From Fontibacillus puldeungensis (GTDB lineage Bacteria > Bacillota > Bacilli > Paenibacillales > Paenibacillaceae), in contig NZ_JBHTLM010000023.1 of NCBI RefSeq assembly GCF_042678945.1, forward strand, positions 1 through 64,000: a stretch of 64,000 bases of DNA. The letters are read 5' to 3'. Below the pieces are notes generated by a model that did not search any database, had not been told where the DNA came from, and saw nothing but the letters and a program-made list of their open reading frames with translations. Below are positions 25,763 to 34,733 of the stretch, in pieces. The position numbers were made by a program, and so were the translations under genes. The first letter of the stretch is position 1, and the number at the start of each line of letters is the position of its first letter.

Positions 25763-26599
25763 ATGAAGTTAACGCCCGAGCAACGCGTACAGCTGCACGA
25801 ATTCAACAACCTGACAAAAACGTTAAGCTTTAATATGTACGACATCTGCTACACCCGAACCAAAGAAGAACGCGAAGCCTATATCACCTATATTGATGAA
25901 GAATATAATTCAACGCGACTCACAAGCATTCTTCGCACCGTAGCCGATATCATCGGAGCTCACGTTTTAAATATCGCCAATCAGGATTATGTTCCTCAGG
26001 GGGCTAGCGTAACGATGCTTGTATCGGAAGGCCCTGTCGTGGAGGTGCCGAATGAGTCGTTTGATGAATCCCCCGGACCGCTTCCCGACTCCGTTGTAAT
26101 GCAGCTCGACAAAAGTCATATCACCGTGCATACGTATCCTGAATATGATCCTAATGAAGGCATCAGCACGTTCCGGGCCGATATCGACGTGTCTACCTGC
26201 GGAGAAATTTCGCCTCTCAAGGCCCTAAACTACCTTATCCATTCCTTCAATGCGGACATTATGACGATCGACTACCGCGTGCGCGGTTTTACCCGTGATA
26301 TCAATGGGCAGAAGCTATTCATCGATCACGATATCAGCTCCATCCAGAACTATATTCCCGATGAAGTGATCGAGCTGTATCAAATGATTGACGTCAATGT
26401 GTATCAGGAGCATATTTTTCATACAAAATGCAAGCTCAAGCAATTTGACCTTAACAATTATCTATTCGGCTATACGAAGGATGCGTTGGATCCCGAGGAG
26501 ATTAAAGATATTACCGCTAGGCTCATTACGGAGATGGATGAAATTTTCTACGGCAAAAATATTTTATCCGGATCGCTGGATTTCGGTTTCGGTCTGTGA
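25763..26599 (+). CDS. speD: S-adenosylmethionine decarboxylase proenzyme, E. coli type
   Basis: This 278-residue enzyme makes decarboxylated SAM, the aminopropyl donor for spermidine. Its N-terminus (HEFNNLTKTLSFNMYDICY) and DYVPQGASVTML strongly resemble Enterobacterial SpeD (264 residues), not the small SpeH of about 125 residues usual in Bacillus. The autocleavage site is in QLDKSHITVHTYPE; the Ser becomes the pyruvoyl group. DYRVRGFTRDINGQK is also conserved. The ATG at 25763 follows AAAGGGGG; a start 48 bp upstream lacks a ribosome site. No speE is adjacent, so the spermidine synthase must lie elsewhere. Confidence 0.93.
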   Translation: MKLTPEQRVQLHEFNNLTKTLSFNMYDICYTRTKEEREAYITYIDEEYNSTRLTSILRTVADIIGAHVLNIANQDYVPQGASVTMLVSEGPVVEVPNESFDESPGPLPDSVVMQLDKSHITVHTYPEYDPNEGISTFRADIDVSTCGEISPLKALNYLIHSFNADIMTIDYRVRGFTRDINGQKLFIDHDISSIQNYIPDEVIELYQMIDVNVYQEHIFHTKCKLKQFDLNNYLFGYTKDALDPEEIKDITARLITEMDEIFYGKNILSGSLDFGFGL

Positions 26600-26650
26600 A
26601 AAGAGATTTAGAGTACAGGAGCTCAGCCAAACGCTAGACTAGATATGTGA

Positions 26651-26797
26651 TTGTGATGTAGAGAGTATCGGGGCTCACCGTAGTCATCCCTTGCATGGAT
26701 TTGATGTTGTAAAAAGTACAACATTTGGCCCCGACTGTCGGTCATTTTCGGGTGAATGTTGCAGTTTGTACAACAATAAAATACAACAATGAGGCGG
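26651..26797. repeat. Intergenic dyad repeat, locus 2
   Basis: Two dyads lie in the gap after speD: arms ATGTTGTA and TACAACAT around AAAAG at 26704-26724, and arms ATGTTGCA and TACAACAA around GTTTG at 26756-26776. The spacer starts (26712, 26764) are 52 bp apart, the same pitch as locus 1. A further TACAACAAT-like piece follows at 26782-26790. The gap 26600-26920 also holds a G-rich tract (GGTGGAGGCTGGTGGAGG) near 26818; no gene is seen. Confidence 0.65.
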
Positions 26798-26920
26798 GGA
26801 GCTGTTGAGATTCTGTGGTGGAGGCTGGTGGAGGCACCATATCGGAGTTGTGCATATCTCTCCCGCCAATATTAGAGTCTACGGTTATAGCGATACGTGA
26901 GTTTCGGATACGAATGGCGC

Positions 26921-27982
26921 CTACTCGTTTAGCGCTGCCTGCAATGACTCCAGATTTATGCGCATCAGTGCGAGGTAATCGCGCTTATTGGCCTCATCCT
27001 CTTCGGTGAGCCCTTCGATCGGGTTAAGTACCGCCGTTTTAGCCCCGATTTCACTCGCAATGGCATCCGCTACTTTCGAAGAGACAAGGGTTTCAAAAAA
27101 TATTGTCTTCACCTTGTGCTCCTTAGCAAACTTGATCACTTCCGTCATCTGCTCTGCGGAAGGTTCCTGATCCGGGGACAGGCCGGCAATCGGAACCTGC
27201 GTTAAGCCGTACTGTTTCGCCAGATACCCAAACGCCGCGTGCTGAGTTATAAAATCTTTCCGATTCGCCTTCGCCAGCCCCTCCTTGAATTCCTGATCCA
27301 GCTGATTCAGTTTGCTTATGTAGGCGTCGGCATTTTGCTTAAATTTGTCTTTATGATCCGGGGCGGCTTTGGCAAGAGCCGTTTCAATATTCCGGACCTC
27401 CTGGGCTGCAAGGGAAGGCGCCAGCCAAACATGAGGGTCAAGGCCGCCGTGATCATGCGCATGTTCGTCACCACTCTCATGGCGGTGATCCCCGGTCGCG
27501 TGATCATGATCGTGATCGTGGTCGTGTTCATCGCCATGCTCTTCTTCCGTTCCCTCGATTAAATCCAGTCCTTGGCTTGCCTCAACGGTCACTAGCTTGC
27601 CGCTGCCAATGGCCGACTTGACTTGATCCACCCAGCCTTCCATTCCGGCGCCATTGTAGACAAGCACATCGGATTCCTCAATTTTCTGAATATCTTGTGG
27701 TGTGGGCTCCCAGTCATGTGGCTCGACACCGCCAGGGACGAGCAGTTCAACATCTGCCAGCTCACCAGCCACCTGCCTAGTAAACTCATACATCGGGTAG
27801 AAGCTGGTTTGTATTTTCAGTTTATCCGGCTTGGCGACGGTTTCCGTGGATTGTGCCGCACCTGCGGATTTCGCCGAGTCAACCTGAGAAGATGCGGGGT
27901 CATTCCCTCCTCTAGCACTGCACCCGGCAATCACCAATATACTTAACGCTACCGCCATAAAAGCTTTTCTTTTACGTTTCAT
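26921..27982 (-). CDS. znuA: Zinc ABC transporter substrate-binding lipoprotein
   Basis: This 353-residue lipoprotein has signal and lipobox VIAGC (Cys21) and captures Zn2+ outside the membrane. The cluster A-1 fold is clear: TSFYPMYEFTRQVAG, PGGVEPHDWEPTPQD with the first His ligand, DPHVWLAP, ITQHAAFGYLA and the C-terminal FFETLVSSKVAD. A His/Asp-rich loop (HDHDHDHDH) lies between the two halves, as in ZnuA and not in manganese-specific relatives. It is the last gene of the znuC-znuB-znuA unit, with a Zur-like box upstream of znuC. Confidence 0.95.
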   Translation of the reverse strand: MKRKRKAFMAVALSILVIAGCSARGGNDPASSQVDSAKSAGAAQSTETVAKPDKLKIQTSFYPMYEFTRQVAGELADVELLVPGGVEPHDWEPTPQDIQKIEESDVLVYNGAGMEGWVDQVKSAIGSGKLVTVEASQGLDLIEGTEEEHGDEHDHDHDHDHATGDHRHESGDEHAHDHGGLDPHVWLAPSLAAQEVRNIETALAKAAPDHKDKFKQNADAYISKLNQLDQEFKEGLAKANRKDFITQHAAFGYLAKQYGLTQVPIAGLSPDQEPSAEQMTEVIKFAKEHKVKTIFFETLVSSKVADAIASEIGAKTAVLNPIEGLTEEDEANKRDYLALMRINLESLQAALNE

Positions 27983-28033
27983 CTTCTTCCTCTCTCCTTC
28001 TCATAACGAATTAAAAACTCTAGTAATCTCTGT

Positions 28034-28873
28034 CTATAAGCGCTCTCTCTGAAGGACACGCGCACTGCGCTTAGTAAGGAACGCGCGAGCCTTCTGAGCA
28101 CTTATTCCGATAAGCAGGAACAGCAGCAGGATCAGCGAGATCGTCCCGCCGGGCGGGGTGTCCATATAATATGAAGCGGTTAATCCGCTAAAAATCCCCG
28201 TTAGTCCAAGCAAGACGGCCATCACCAACGCGGCGGTGAAGCCGCGGGCCAAACGCAGCGCCAAAGAGGCGGGCAGCACCATCAGTGAAGAAACGAGCAG
28301 TACGCCTACGACCGGCATCGCCGAGGCCACAGTCATCCCGGTAAGCATCGCGAGGGAAAAAGACAGCCACCGTACGCGCCCCCCGCTGATTTGGGCGGTT
28401 TCTTCATCGAACGTCAGGTTGTACAGCGGTCTTTTGAGCAAAATAAAGTAGATTATGCCGGCGGCAGCAACCCCGCCAATCATCCAAAGCTGTACCTTAC
28501 TGACCGCCACGATCGAACCGAACAGATAGGAGCTGAAGCTCTTGTTCAAATTCGTGCTAAAACTCATGAGCACCACGGCTAAAGCTAATCCCGAGGTCAT
28601 GGTGATCGCCACCGGAACCTCACTGTATGTGCGATAGGCTCGCCTGAGTTGCTCAATCAGCAGCCCACCAAGTATCGCTACGGCGAACCCTGTAGCGGCC
28701 GGATTCCACTGCAGCACCGAGCCAAGCGCTACTCCGGCTAAAGAGACATGCGACAACGTATCGGCCATAAGTACCTGACGCCTTAGCATTAAGTAAATGC
28801 CGAGCACCGGGGCGATTACTCCGATAAAGGCGCCGGCCCAAAACGCACGCTGCATGAACTCGTACTCAAACAT
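28034..28873 (-). CDS. znuB: Zinc ABC transporter permease
   Basis: This 279-residue integral membrane protein of the ABC-3 family has about eight hydrophobic helices: RAFWAGAFIGVIAPVLGIYL, LMADTLSHVSLAGVALG (the ATPase-coupling loop) and VVGVLLVSSLMVLPASLAL are typical. I choose the ATG at 28873, seven bases after GAGGA; another ATG six bases upstream is too close to that site. It overlaps the 3' end of znuC by about 58 bp. It works with ZnuC and ZnuA in high-affinity zinc import. Confidence 0.93.
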   Translation of the reverse strand: MFEYEFMQRAFWAGAFIGVIAPVLGIYLMLRRQVLMADTLSHVSLAGVALGSVLQWNPAATGFAVAILGGLLIEQLRRAYRTYSEVPVAITMTSGLALAVVLMSFSTNLNKSFSSYLFGSIVAVSKVQLWMIGGVAAAGIIYFILLKRPLYNLTFDEETAQISGGRVRWLSFSLAMLTGMTVASAMPVVGVLLVSSLMVLPASLALRLARGFTAALVMAVLLGLTGIFSGLTASYYMDTPPGGTISLILLLFLLIGISAQKARAFLTKRSARVLQRERL

Positions 28874-29532
28874 TGCCATTCCTCACTTTCCTTCTGTTCC
28901 AGTGAAATAACGCGATCCAGGTATTGTTCGGTCTCCTCCAGCCCATGGGTAACCATGATCACTGTGACGCCATGTGCGGTCACATAATGCCGCATCAGCT
29001 GGTAGAAGCCTAAGCGGCTCTGTTGATCCATGCCGGCCGTGGGTTCATCGAGAATCAGCACCTGAGGCTGACCAGCAAGCGCCCGAGCGATACAAATGCG
29101 CTGCTTCTGTCCCCCTGACAGCTCACCGATTTTACGATGCCGGTGCTCCCACATTCCGACCTGCTTTAAGCTTCGTTCCACGATGTCTCGCTGCTCGGGA
29201 CCGAGCCTTCTGAACAAACCCAGCTTTGGGTAACAGCCGGATTGAACCAACTCCAGTACCTGGCTCGGGAAGCCGCTATTAAACGACGCCACTTGCTGCG
29301 GAACGTATCCGATGTTCAATCTTTTGCCCACCAACGCTTCCCGGTTAATCTTTACCACGCCGCTCCACGGCTTGAGTAAACCGAGCATCAGCTTGAGCAG
29401 CGTTGTTTTAGCCGCCCCGTTAGGGCCGGTAATCCCAACGAATTCACCAGCATGAACTTCCAGTGATATTCCGCTCAAAACCGGGGTTTCACCGTAGCCG
29501 AAGACGACATTCTCCATTGTTGATAAAATCAT
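28816..29532 (-). CDS. znuC: Zinc ABC transporter ATP-binding protein
   Basis: This 238-residue ATPase has Walker A GPNGAAKTT, signature LSGGQKQR, Walker B VLILDEPTAGMD and an H-loop His in VTHGLEE. The second Gly of Walker A is Ala (GPNGAAKTT instead of GPNGAGKTT), a mild deviation. The last 20 or so residues lie in the overlap with znuB and read as low-complexity tail sequence, so the overlap may have arisen by loss of an earlier stop. It is the first gene of the unit and is preceded by a Zur-like palindrome. Confidence 0.92.
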   Translation of the reverse strand: MILSTMENVVFGYGETPVLSGISLEVHAGEFVGITGPNGAAKTTLLKLMLGLLKPWSGVVKINREALVGKRLNIGYVPQQVASFNSGFPSQVLELVQSGCYPKLGLFRRLGPEQRDIVERSLKQVGMWEHRHRKIGELSGGQKQRICIARALAGQPQVLILDEPTAGMDQQSRLGFYQLMRHYVTAHGVTVIMVTHGLEETEQYLDRVISLEQKESEEWQCLSTSSCSVRFGPAPLSE

Positions 29533-29544
29533 AAGATCCTTCCT

Positions 29545-29565
29545 TATTAGTAATTATTACGATTT
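29545..29565 (-). promoter_or_regulatory. Zur-like box upstream of znuC
   Basis: On the minus strand TCGTAATAATTACTA (29562-29548), flanked by AAA, matches the Bacillus Zur operator TCGTAATNATTACGA at all but one defined position. It lies just before the ribosome site of znuC. Confidence 0.75.
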
Positions 29566-29665
29566 AAAAAAGTGACAAATCTCCCTCGCGCTTACCGTAC
29601 AAGGTAAAGTCAGCCAAAGTCACAATAACCTGAAAGCTCCTAGTCTCCTCCGCCGAAAGTTTAAC

Positions 29666-30895
29666 CTACTTGGCTAATTCTTCAGCGGAAATCCAAGGTA
29701 GTGGATTCGGGAAAGAAGCCCAGTTCATCTCGAGTTCCTCGTCACGGAGCAAACATTGATCGAGCTGCTGCTCAATTTGCGAACGGTCCATATCGATCCC
29801 GATAAATACGATTTCATTCATGCGATCGCCCCAGGTCGGATCCCATTTTTGCAGCACTTCAGGCTCATTCATAAATACTTCTTCACGCTGTTCCCCGGGA
29901 AGCGCCGCAACCCAGTAACCGGCTGGCCCAAACTGGATCGAGGGGCCCGCTTGGCTGATACTAGCCGCCATATCGTCTGCTGTTGCGATCCAGGCGATAC
30001 CTTTGGCCCGGACAACGTCCTCCGGCCAATCCCTCATAAACCGAGCCAGTCGTTCAGGATGAAAAGGACGTCCGCGTCGGTACACAAATGAGCCGATGCC
30101 ATATTCCTCTGTCTCCGGCGTATGGTTTGCCTGCTCCAGTTCCTTGATCCAGCCCGCCGACATACTGGCTTTTTCAAAGTCAAACAATCCAGTATTTAAA
30201 ATGCTTGACGGATCAACCTGCCCCTTCATGGCTCTGATAAATTTAGCAGTCGGCTGCAGCTTCCTCAGCACGCCTTCCAATTGATCCAGATCCTCACCAT
30301 TCACCAAGTCGCATTTGTTCAAGACCAACACATCGCAGGTTTCGATTTGATCGATCAGCAAGTCGACCACGTCACGGGTATCCCCTTCTCCGGTTGCCTG
30401 ACCTCGCTCCATTAACGTTTCTCCTGAAGAGAAATCATGCCAAAACCGATACGCATCTACAACCGTGACCATGCAATCCAGCCTAGCAAGCGCCGTTAAA
30501 TCGATCCCGGTATCCGCATCGGCATAAGTAAACGTCTGAGCAATAGGTACTGGTTCACTGATTCCGGTCGATTCGATTAGGATATAATCGAACCGTCTTT
30601 CCGCCGCCAGCCTCTGCACCTCCCTAAGCAAATCGTCACGCAGGGTGCAGCAGATGCAGCCATTAGATAGCTCAACCAGCTTCTCCTCAGTTCTGGACAA
30701 GTTGCCTTCAGCCTCCACGAGGTGGGCATCGATGTTGATTTCGCTCATGTCATTCACGATTACAGCTACCTTCATTCCATGGCGATTGTTAAGAATATGA
30801 TTGAGCAGTGTTGTTTTCCCGGAGCCTAAATATCCACTGAGTACGGTGACAGGTAACGGTCTCTGCTTATCTTTCATTTGATTCATTTGATTCAA
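29666..30895 (-). CDS. COG0523 GTPase, candidate zinc metallochaperone (YciC/ZigA-like)
   Basis: This 409-residue P-loop GTPase has Walker A GYLGSGKTTLL, the family CxCC metal motif in NGCICCTLRDDLL, switch residues in ILIESTGISEP and NKCD for guanine. The CobW C-terminal domain (about 300-400) contains AKGIAWIAT. It is transcribed on its own with a Zur-like palindrome 22 bp upstream, and is next to znu genes, which favours a role in zinc delivery under starvation like B. subtilis YciC; cobalamin and nitrile-hydratase COG0523 roles fit less. The start is TTG at 30895 after GAGGG; an ATG three codons in is an alternative. Confidence 0.88.
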   Translation of the reverse strand: MNQMNQMKDKQRPLPVTVLSGYLGSGKTTLLNHILNNRHGMKVAVIVNDMSEINIDAHLVEAEGNLSRTEEKLVELSNGCICCTLRDDLLREVQRLAAERRFDYILIESTGISEPVPIAQTFTYADADTGIDLTALARLDCMVTVVDAYRFWHDFSSGETLMERGQATGEGDTRDVVDLLIDQIETCDVLVLNKCDLVNGEDLDQLEGVLRKLQPTAKFIRAMKGQVDPSSILNTGLFDFEKASMSAGWIKELEQANHTPETEEYGIGSFVYRRGRPFHPERLARFMRDWPEDVVRAKGIAWIATADDMAASISQAGPSIQFGPAGYWVAALPGEQREEVFMNEPEVLQKWDPTWGDRMNEIVFIGIDMDRSQIEQQLDQCLLRDEELEMNWASFPNPLPWISAEELAK

Positions 30896-30916
30896 TCAGT
30901 TATCCCTCTTTCTTAT

Positions 30917-30931
30917 TCGTAATACTTACGA
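30917..30931 (-). promoter_or_regulatory. Zur-like box upstream of the first COG0523 gene
   Basis: TCGTAAGTATTACGA on the minus strand is a 15-bp palindrome and differs from TCGTAATNATTACGA at two central positions only. It lies between a TTGAAT -35-like element and the ribosome site, where binding would block transcription. Confidence 0.75.
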
Positions 30932-31032
30932 TTAACATTCAATACTATATCTTCCTGCTCACAGGTTTGTCAACGAAAAAATGAATTTATCCGTCTCGAT
31001 GACCTTCGGTTCTGAATCGCCGCGCATGTTAA

Positions 31033-31047
31033 TAGTTATGATTATGA
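31033..31047. promoter_or_regulatory. Degenerate Zur-like box upstream of the permease operon
   Basis: TAGTTATGATTATGA (minus strand TCATAATCATAACTA) agrees with the box at 29548 in 12 of 15 positions. It lies 40-55 bp upstream of the permease start. It is weaker than the other two boxes; function is inferred from position and company. Confidence 0.45.
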
Positions 31048-31087
31048 TTTAGCCAAGCCTACTCCAAAAGCTGGTAAGGAGATGACC

Positions 31088-32089
31088 ATGAACAAAGTTG
31101 CCTTATCCCGCCTGCTGCCCATACTTGTTCCCGTTGCTTTCGCTCTAGCCTGCCTGACGGTCCTGCTTCCAACCCTACTAAAGCAGGTCAATATGGAGGC
31201 TTTGCTAACGTTCAAGACAAGCTTCATCGGGATCCTTCTTGAAGCACTACCCTTTGTGTTAGTCGGAGCCCTATTGTCTTCACTTTTGCACCTGTTTGTG
31301 TCCGAAGAGACACTACGGCGGTGGATTCCACGTAATCCTGTGCTCGGCATTCTATTTGCCTGCGTGCTGGGGCTGATCTTCCCGGTCTGTGAGTGCGGGA
31401 TGATTCCCTTAATTCGCCGCTTCATTCAAAAAGGAATGCCCCTGTATATTGCCGTTGTCTTCATTTTGTCCGGGCCGATCCTGAATCCGGTCGTTTTCAG
31501 CGCTACCTATATGGCGTTCCGTTTTTACCCCGAAATGGTGTACGCCCGGATGGGGTTAGCCTTTGTCGTCGCAGCCGTAATTGGAATAATTGTCTATGTT
31601 ACGTGGAAAGACAACCCGCTGAAGCTCACCTTCTCACAGGGGGTGGATGGAGAGCGTTCGCTGCACACACCAGAGCATGCGGGTAGTAAACTAACATCCG
31701 TGTTTGTCCACGCAGCGGACGAGGTGTTCGAAATGGGCAAATACTTGCTTATCGGCTGTATGCTGACCGCAGGCATCCAGTCATTTGTCACTAAGGAAAG
31801 TCTTGCGGCGATTGGCGGCGGCACGGTCAGCTCTTATGTATTTATGATGGGGTTTGCTTTCTTGCTTTCCCTCTGCTCCACCTCCGATGCTTTTGTGGCG
31901 TCCACCTTTATGCAGACCTTCTCGAGTGGCTCTCTGCTCGCCTTTCTCGTGTTTGGACCGATGCTTGATTTCAAAAACGCACTGATGCTGCTTTCGGTGT
32001 TCAAAACAAAATTTGTAGTTTACCTGGGCTTCCTTATCTGTACGATCGTATTCACGGGCGCGGTAATCGTCGACAAACTGCTGCTGTAA
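31088..32089 (+). CDS. Permease of the UPF0718/YraQ (DUF318) family, YcgR-like
   Basis: This membrane protein of about 333 residues has eight or so helices. It contains the family's CECG motif (FPVCECGMIPLIRRF) followed by ILSGPILNPVVF, and the repeat-related second half with LLSLCSTSDAFVA. Cys-rich DUF318 permeases are linked to metal or metalloid movement but are poorly characterised. The ATG at 31088 has AAGGAG six bases upstream. The next gene is TIGR03943, the same pairing as B. subtilis ycgR/ycgQ, and a COG0523 gene completes the operon. A role in zinc or other metal homeostasis is inferred. Confidence 0.85.
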   Translation: MNKVALSRLLPILVPVAFALACLTVLLPTLLKQVNMEALLTFKTSFIGILLEALPFVLVGALLSSLLHLFVSEETLRRWIPRNPVLGILFACVLGLIFPVCECGMIPLIRRFIQKGMPLYIAVVFILSGPILNPVVFSATYMAFRFYPEMVYARMGLAFVVAAVIGIIVYVTWKDNPLKLTFSQGVDGERSLHTPEHAGSKLTSVFVHAADEVFEMGKYLLIGCMLTAGIQSFVTKESLAAIGGGTVSSYVFMMGFAFLLSLCSTSDAFVASTFMQTFSSGSLLAFLVFGPMLDFKNALMLLSVFKTKFVVYLGFLICTIVFTGAVIVDKLLL

Positions 32090-32122
32090 AATTGTCCATT
32101 GAACGAAGGAGGTGATATCCCC

Positions 32123-32983
32123 ATGAACCATCCCCGAGTTATCCGTGCCCACTATTTTGCTAGGTCGCTCGTTTTACTTGGATTCGCTCTGTTCATTGCC
32201 CATTTGTCCGCATCGGACTCTCTGCAATATTACATCGCCCCGCGCATGAAGCCGTTCATTCGCTATAGCATCATCCCGCTGGTCATCATGTCTTTGGTTC
32301 TAGTCTATCAAGCGATGTTTGGCAAATCGTCCAAACTTTGCGACTGCGAGCGTCCTCTCCCGGTATCCGGCTTCAAAAACAGCGTTACCTACGGTTTGTT
32401 CCTACTGCCGCTTGGCCTGGGCATGCTGCTCCCCAATCAAGCAATGGGCAGTGCAGCCGCCGCCCAAAAAGGAATGAGTCTAACGTCTCCGATCTTGGCG
32501 GCTGAACGAATAGAGCAATTTTTCCAAGCTCCGGATCCTTACAATGTAGAGTTCACGGAGCTTGCCAAACGGCTCTACCCCGAGAAGGTGATTGAGGTAA
32601 GGCCAGAGATTTTCTCCGAAACGATCGGTGCGATCGAGCTGTTCAAGGAGAAGTTCCGGGGAAAAAGCGTCAAGCTCAGCGGATTCGTTTACCAAGAACC
32701 CAAAGTAGTTGGCGGCCATAATGAGTTTATCCTCGGCAGATTTCTTGTCTTGTGCTGTACGGCCGATGCCGCGCCATTCGGCGTGGTTATCACCTCCATG
32801 CAGCCGCTTGAAGGGATCGGCAAGGATAGCTGGATCGAAGTCGAGGGCACGATTGAACCGCAAACCCGCCAAGGCAAGGAGATCATTACCATAGCGGCAA
32901 GTCACATCCGGGAGATCCCCCATCCGAAGACGCCCTATGTATACCCGAACGGCGATTCGGTAAAAGCGTGGGGAAACCGGTAA
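32123..32983 (+). CDS. TIGR03943 family putative permease subunit (YcgQ-like)
   Basis: This 286-residue protein has two N-terminal transmembrane segments, a Cys pair (CDCERP), a further pair of hydrophobic segments and a C-terminal soluble domain with SGFVYQEPK, ILGRFLVLCCTADAAPFGVVI and GTIEPQ. This matches TIGR03943, which nearly always accompanies a DUF318 permease. The start is the ATG at 32123 after GGAGGTGA; an in-frame TTG at 32099 precedes that site. It probably forms a membrane complex with the preceding permease; the substrate is unknown. Confidence 0.85.
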   Translation: MNHPRVIRAHYFARSLVLLGFALFIAHLSASDSLQYYIAPRMKPFIRYSIIPLVIMSLVLVYQAMFGKSSKLCDCERPLPVSGFKNSVTYGLFLLPLGLGMLLPNQAMGSAAAAQKGMSLTSPILAAERIEQFFQAPDPYNVEFTELAKRLYPEKVIEVRPEIFSETIGAIELFKEKFRGKSVKLSGFVYQEPKVVGGHNEFILGRFLVLCCTADAAPFGVVITSMQPLEGIGKDSWIEVEGTIEPQTRQGKEIITIAASHIREIPHPKTPYVYPNGDSVKAWGNR

Positions 32984-33028
32984 ACGCTATTCATTTTGAT
33001 GGTTTATTTCAGAGAGGAGTTACTAATT

Positions 33029-34108
33029 ATGCAGACTTTCGAGAAGGTACCGGTTATCATTTTAAGCGGATTTCTAGGCAGCGGTAAAACTACCCTTTTA
33101 CTGCGCATGCTTGAGGAAACAGCCAAGCGTCAACTTCGCCCGGGCATACTGATGAACGAAATCGGCCAGAGGGACGTTGATGGTGAATGGGTCACCCGCT
33201 CCTCTGCAGAGGTCATCCCTATGGAAAAACTGCTGGACGGCTGTATTTGCTGCACGAAAAAATCCGAAATCCAGGGAGCCATTCGAAAGCTGCTGGACAC
33301 CAAGCCCGACCTTCTACTGCTTGAGCTAACCGGCGTTGCAAATCCAGAGGAAATCGTGGATCAGCTCACCGAGCCGGGTTTGATTACTCGCGTCTATCTG
33401 CACCGGGTCATCACCCTAATCGACGCCGAGCATGCGCTGGAGTACAACAGCATTTTTGCCTCCGACAAGCAGCTCGTACGGACGCTTCGCGGCCAAATTT
33501 CAACTGCCGACGAGCTCATCATCAATAAGACCGACCTTGTCCCCCCAACGCATAACGGCAGAGTGACAGAGATGCTTCGAAAATATAACCCGGACGGGCG
33601 GATTCATTATGCCGTGAAGGCGAACGTGTCCCTAGCGCCCTTTTTCCAGGGAATGAGAATGATTCGGCAAAATGTCCAGTCCCTCGCTCAAGTCAGTACA
33701 GCAAGCCGTTCGGCCCATATTGAGAGTACCGCTGGTTTCACTGCAAATACAAAATATCGCGCTTCGTATCGAATCAGTCCTACGGCGATCAGCCAACCCG
33801 TGGCGACCCCTGCCCCCAGAGAATCAGCAGCCTCATTTAGCCGAATCGCTACGATTTGCCTGCCCTTAACCGGACCGTTGACGGTTTCGATCAGCAAACT
33901 GGAGCATTTTATCAAAAAATGGGGATCCAGCCTGCTTCGGGCCAAAGGATATGTCCAATTTGCAGGACCTACTCAAACGCATATGCTTCAATATTCAGGG
34001 AAGCGCTTCGTCTGGGAGCCCAGTTCGTTTGGAGGTCCCTTTTATATCGTATTCATCGGCTTTCAACTGGATGAACAGGCTATCCTTGAGGAATGGTACC
34101 TACTGTAA
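33029..34108 (+). CDS. Second COG0523 GTPase
   Basis: This 359-residue P-loop GTPase has Walker A GFLGSGKTTLL, CxCC in LDGCICCTKKSE, ELTGVANPEE and NKTD. The C-terminal domain (SSLLRAKGYVQF) is CobW_C. Between them lies a linker of about 60 residues rich in Ser/Ala/Thr/Pro (SQPVATPAPRESAASFS) where paralogues often carry a His-rich metal loop; no His cluster is seen. I start at the ATG at 33029 behind GAGAGGAG. It is third in the permease/TIGR03943 operon. It differs from the first COG0523 protein throughout, so the two probably serve different client proteins. Confidence 0.85.
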   Translation: MQTFEKVPVIILSGFLGSGKTTLLLRMLEETAKRQLRPGILMNEIGQRDVDGEWVTRSSAEVIPMEKLLDGCICCTKKSEIQGAIRKLLDTKPDLLLLELTGVANPEEIVDQLTEPGLITRVYLHRVITLIDAEHALEYNSIFASDKQLVRTLRGQISTADELIINKTDLVPPTHNGRVTEMLRKYNPDGRIHYAVKANVSLAPFFQGMRMIRQNVQSLAQVSTASRSAHIESTAGFTANTKYRASYRISPTAISQPVATPAPRESAASFSRIATICLPLTGPLTVSISKLEHFIKKWGSSLLRAKGYVQFAGPTQTHMLQYSGKRFVWEPSSFGGPFYIVFIGFQLDEQAILEEWYLL

Positions 34109-34238
34109 ACTTACTCTTAGCCTATGATAGATGTCGCTTTCTCCCCCAAACTTTTCCAATATAATTATAAGTATGGATTGAAGACCCATCGAAATATAAA
34201 TCTCATACTATAAAAGTCTGAAAAGGGGGAACGAAGTA

Positions 34239-34733
34239 ATGAGCACATTGATCGTATACGCGGGAAAATACGGCTGCACAGAGAAATGCGTCAATGCGTT
34301 GACCTCACAGATCAAAGACCCGGTTGAAGTCATCAATTTGCATCACGATACGGTTCCTGAACTTTCCAACTATGATTGCGTTATCGTCGGAGGCTCGATC
34401 TATTTCGGTCAATTCCAGAAGGCTTGCAAGCAGTTTTGTACGGATCATTTGCTTGACTTGAAGCGCAGAAAGCTTGGCCTGTTTATCTGTAATGCTGCCT
34501 ACGAAAATACCGAGCAGTTTCTCAAGGAAGCTTATCCGGCCGAACTGTTGGAGCATGCAACGGCTAAGGCCGGCTTTGGCGGGGAGCTGAATCTGGAAAA
34601 CATGAGATTTCTGGATAAGTTTCTGGCGAAAATTATCACCAAATCGGCGCAGAAGGAAAACAAACCGCTCCCTTCTATTCATTGGGATGAGGTGGAGGCT
34701 TTTTCGGAGACGATGAATTTGCATTTGGTTTAG
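34239..34733 (+). CDS. Flavodoxin domain protein (HemG-like)
   Basis: This 164-residue cytoplasmic FMN protein begins STLIVYAGKYGCTEKC, the flavodoxin phosphate loop in the form seen in menaquinone-dependent protoporphyrinogen IX dehydrogenase HemG, and has VIVGGSIYFGQFQKACKQF for the isoalloxazine site. No heme genes are adjacent and the sequence is diverged, so a general flavodoxin role is equally possible. AAAAGGGGG precedes the ATG. It is monocistronic. Confidence 0.78.
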   Translation: MSTLIVYAGKYGCTEKCVNALTSQIKDPVEVINLHHDTVPELSNYDCVIVGGSIYFGQFQKACKQFCTDHLLDLKRRKLGLFICNAAYENTEQFLKEAYPAELLEHATAKAGFGGELNLENMRFLDKFLAKIITKSAQKENKPLPSIHWDEVEAFSETMNLHLV

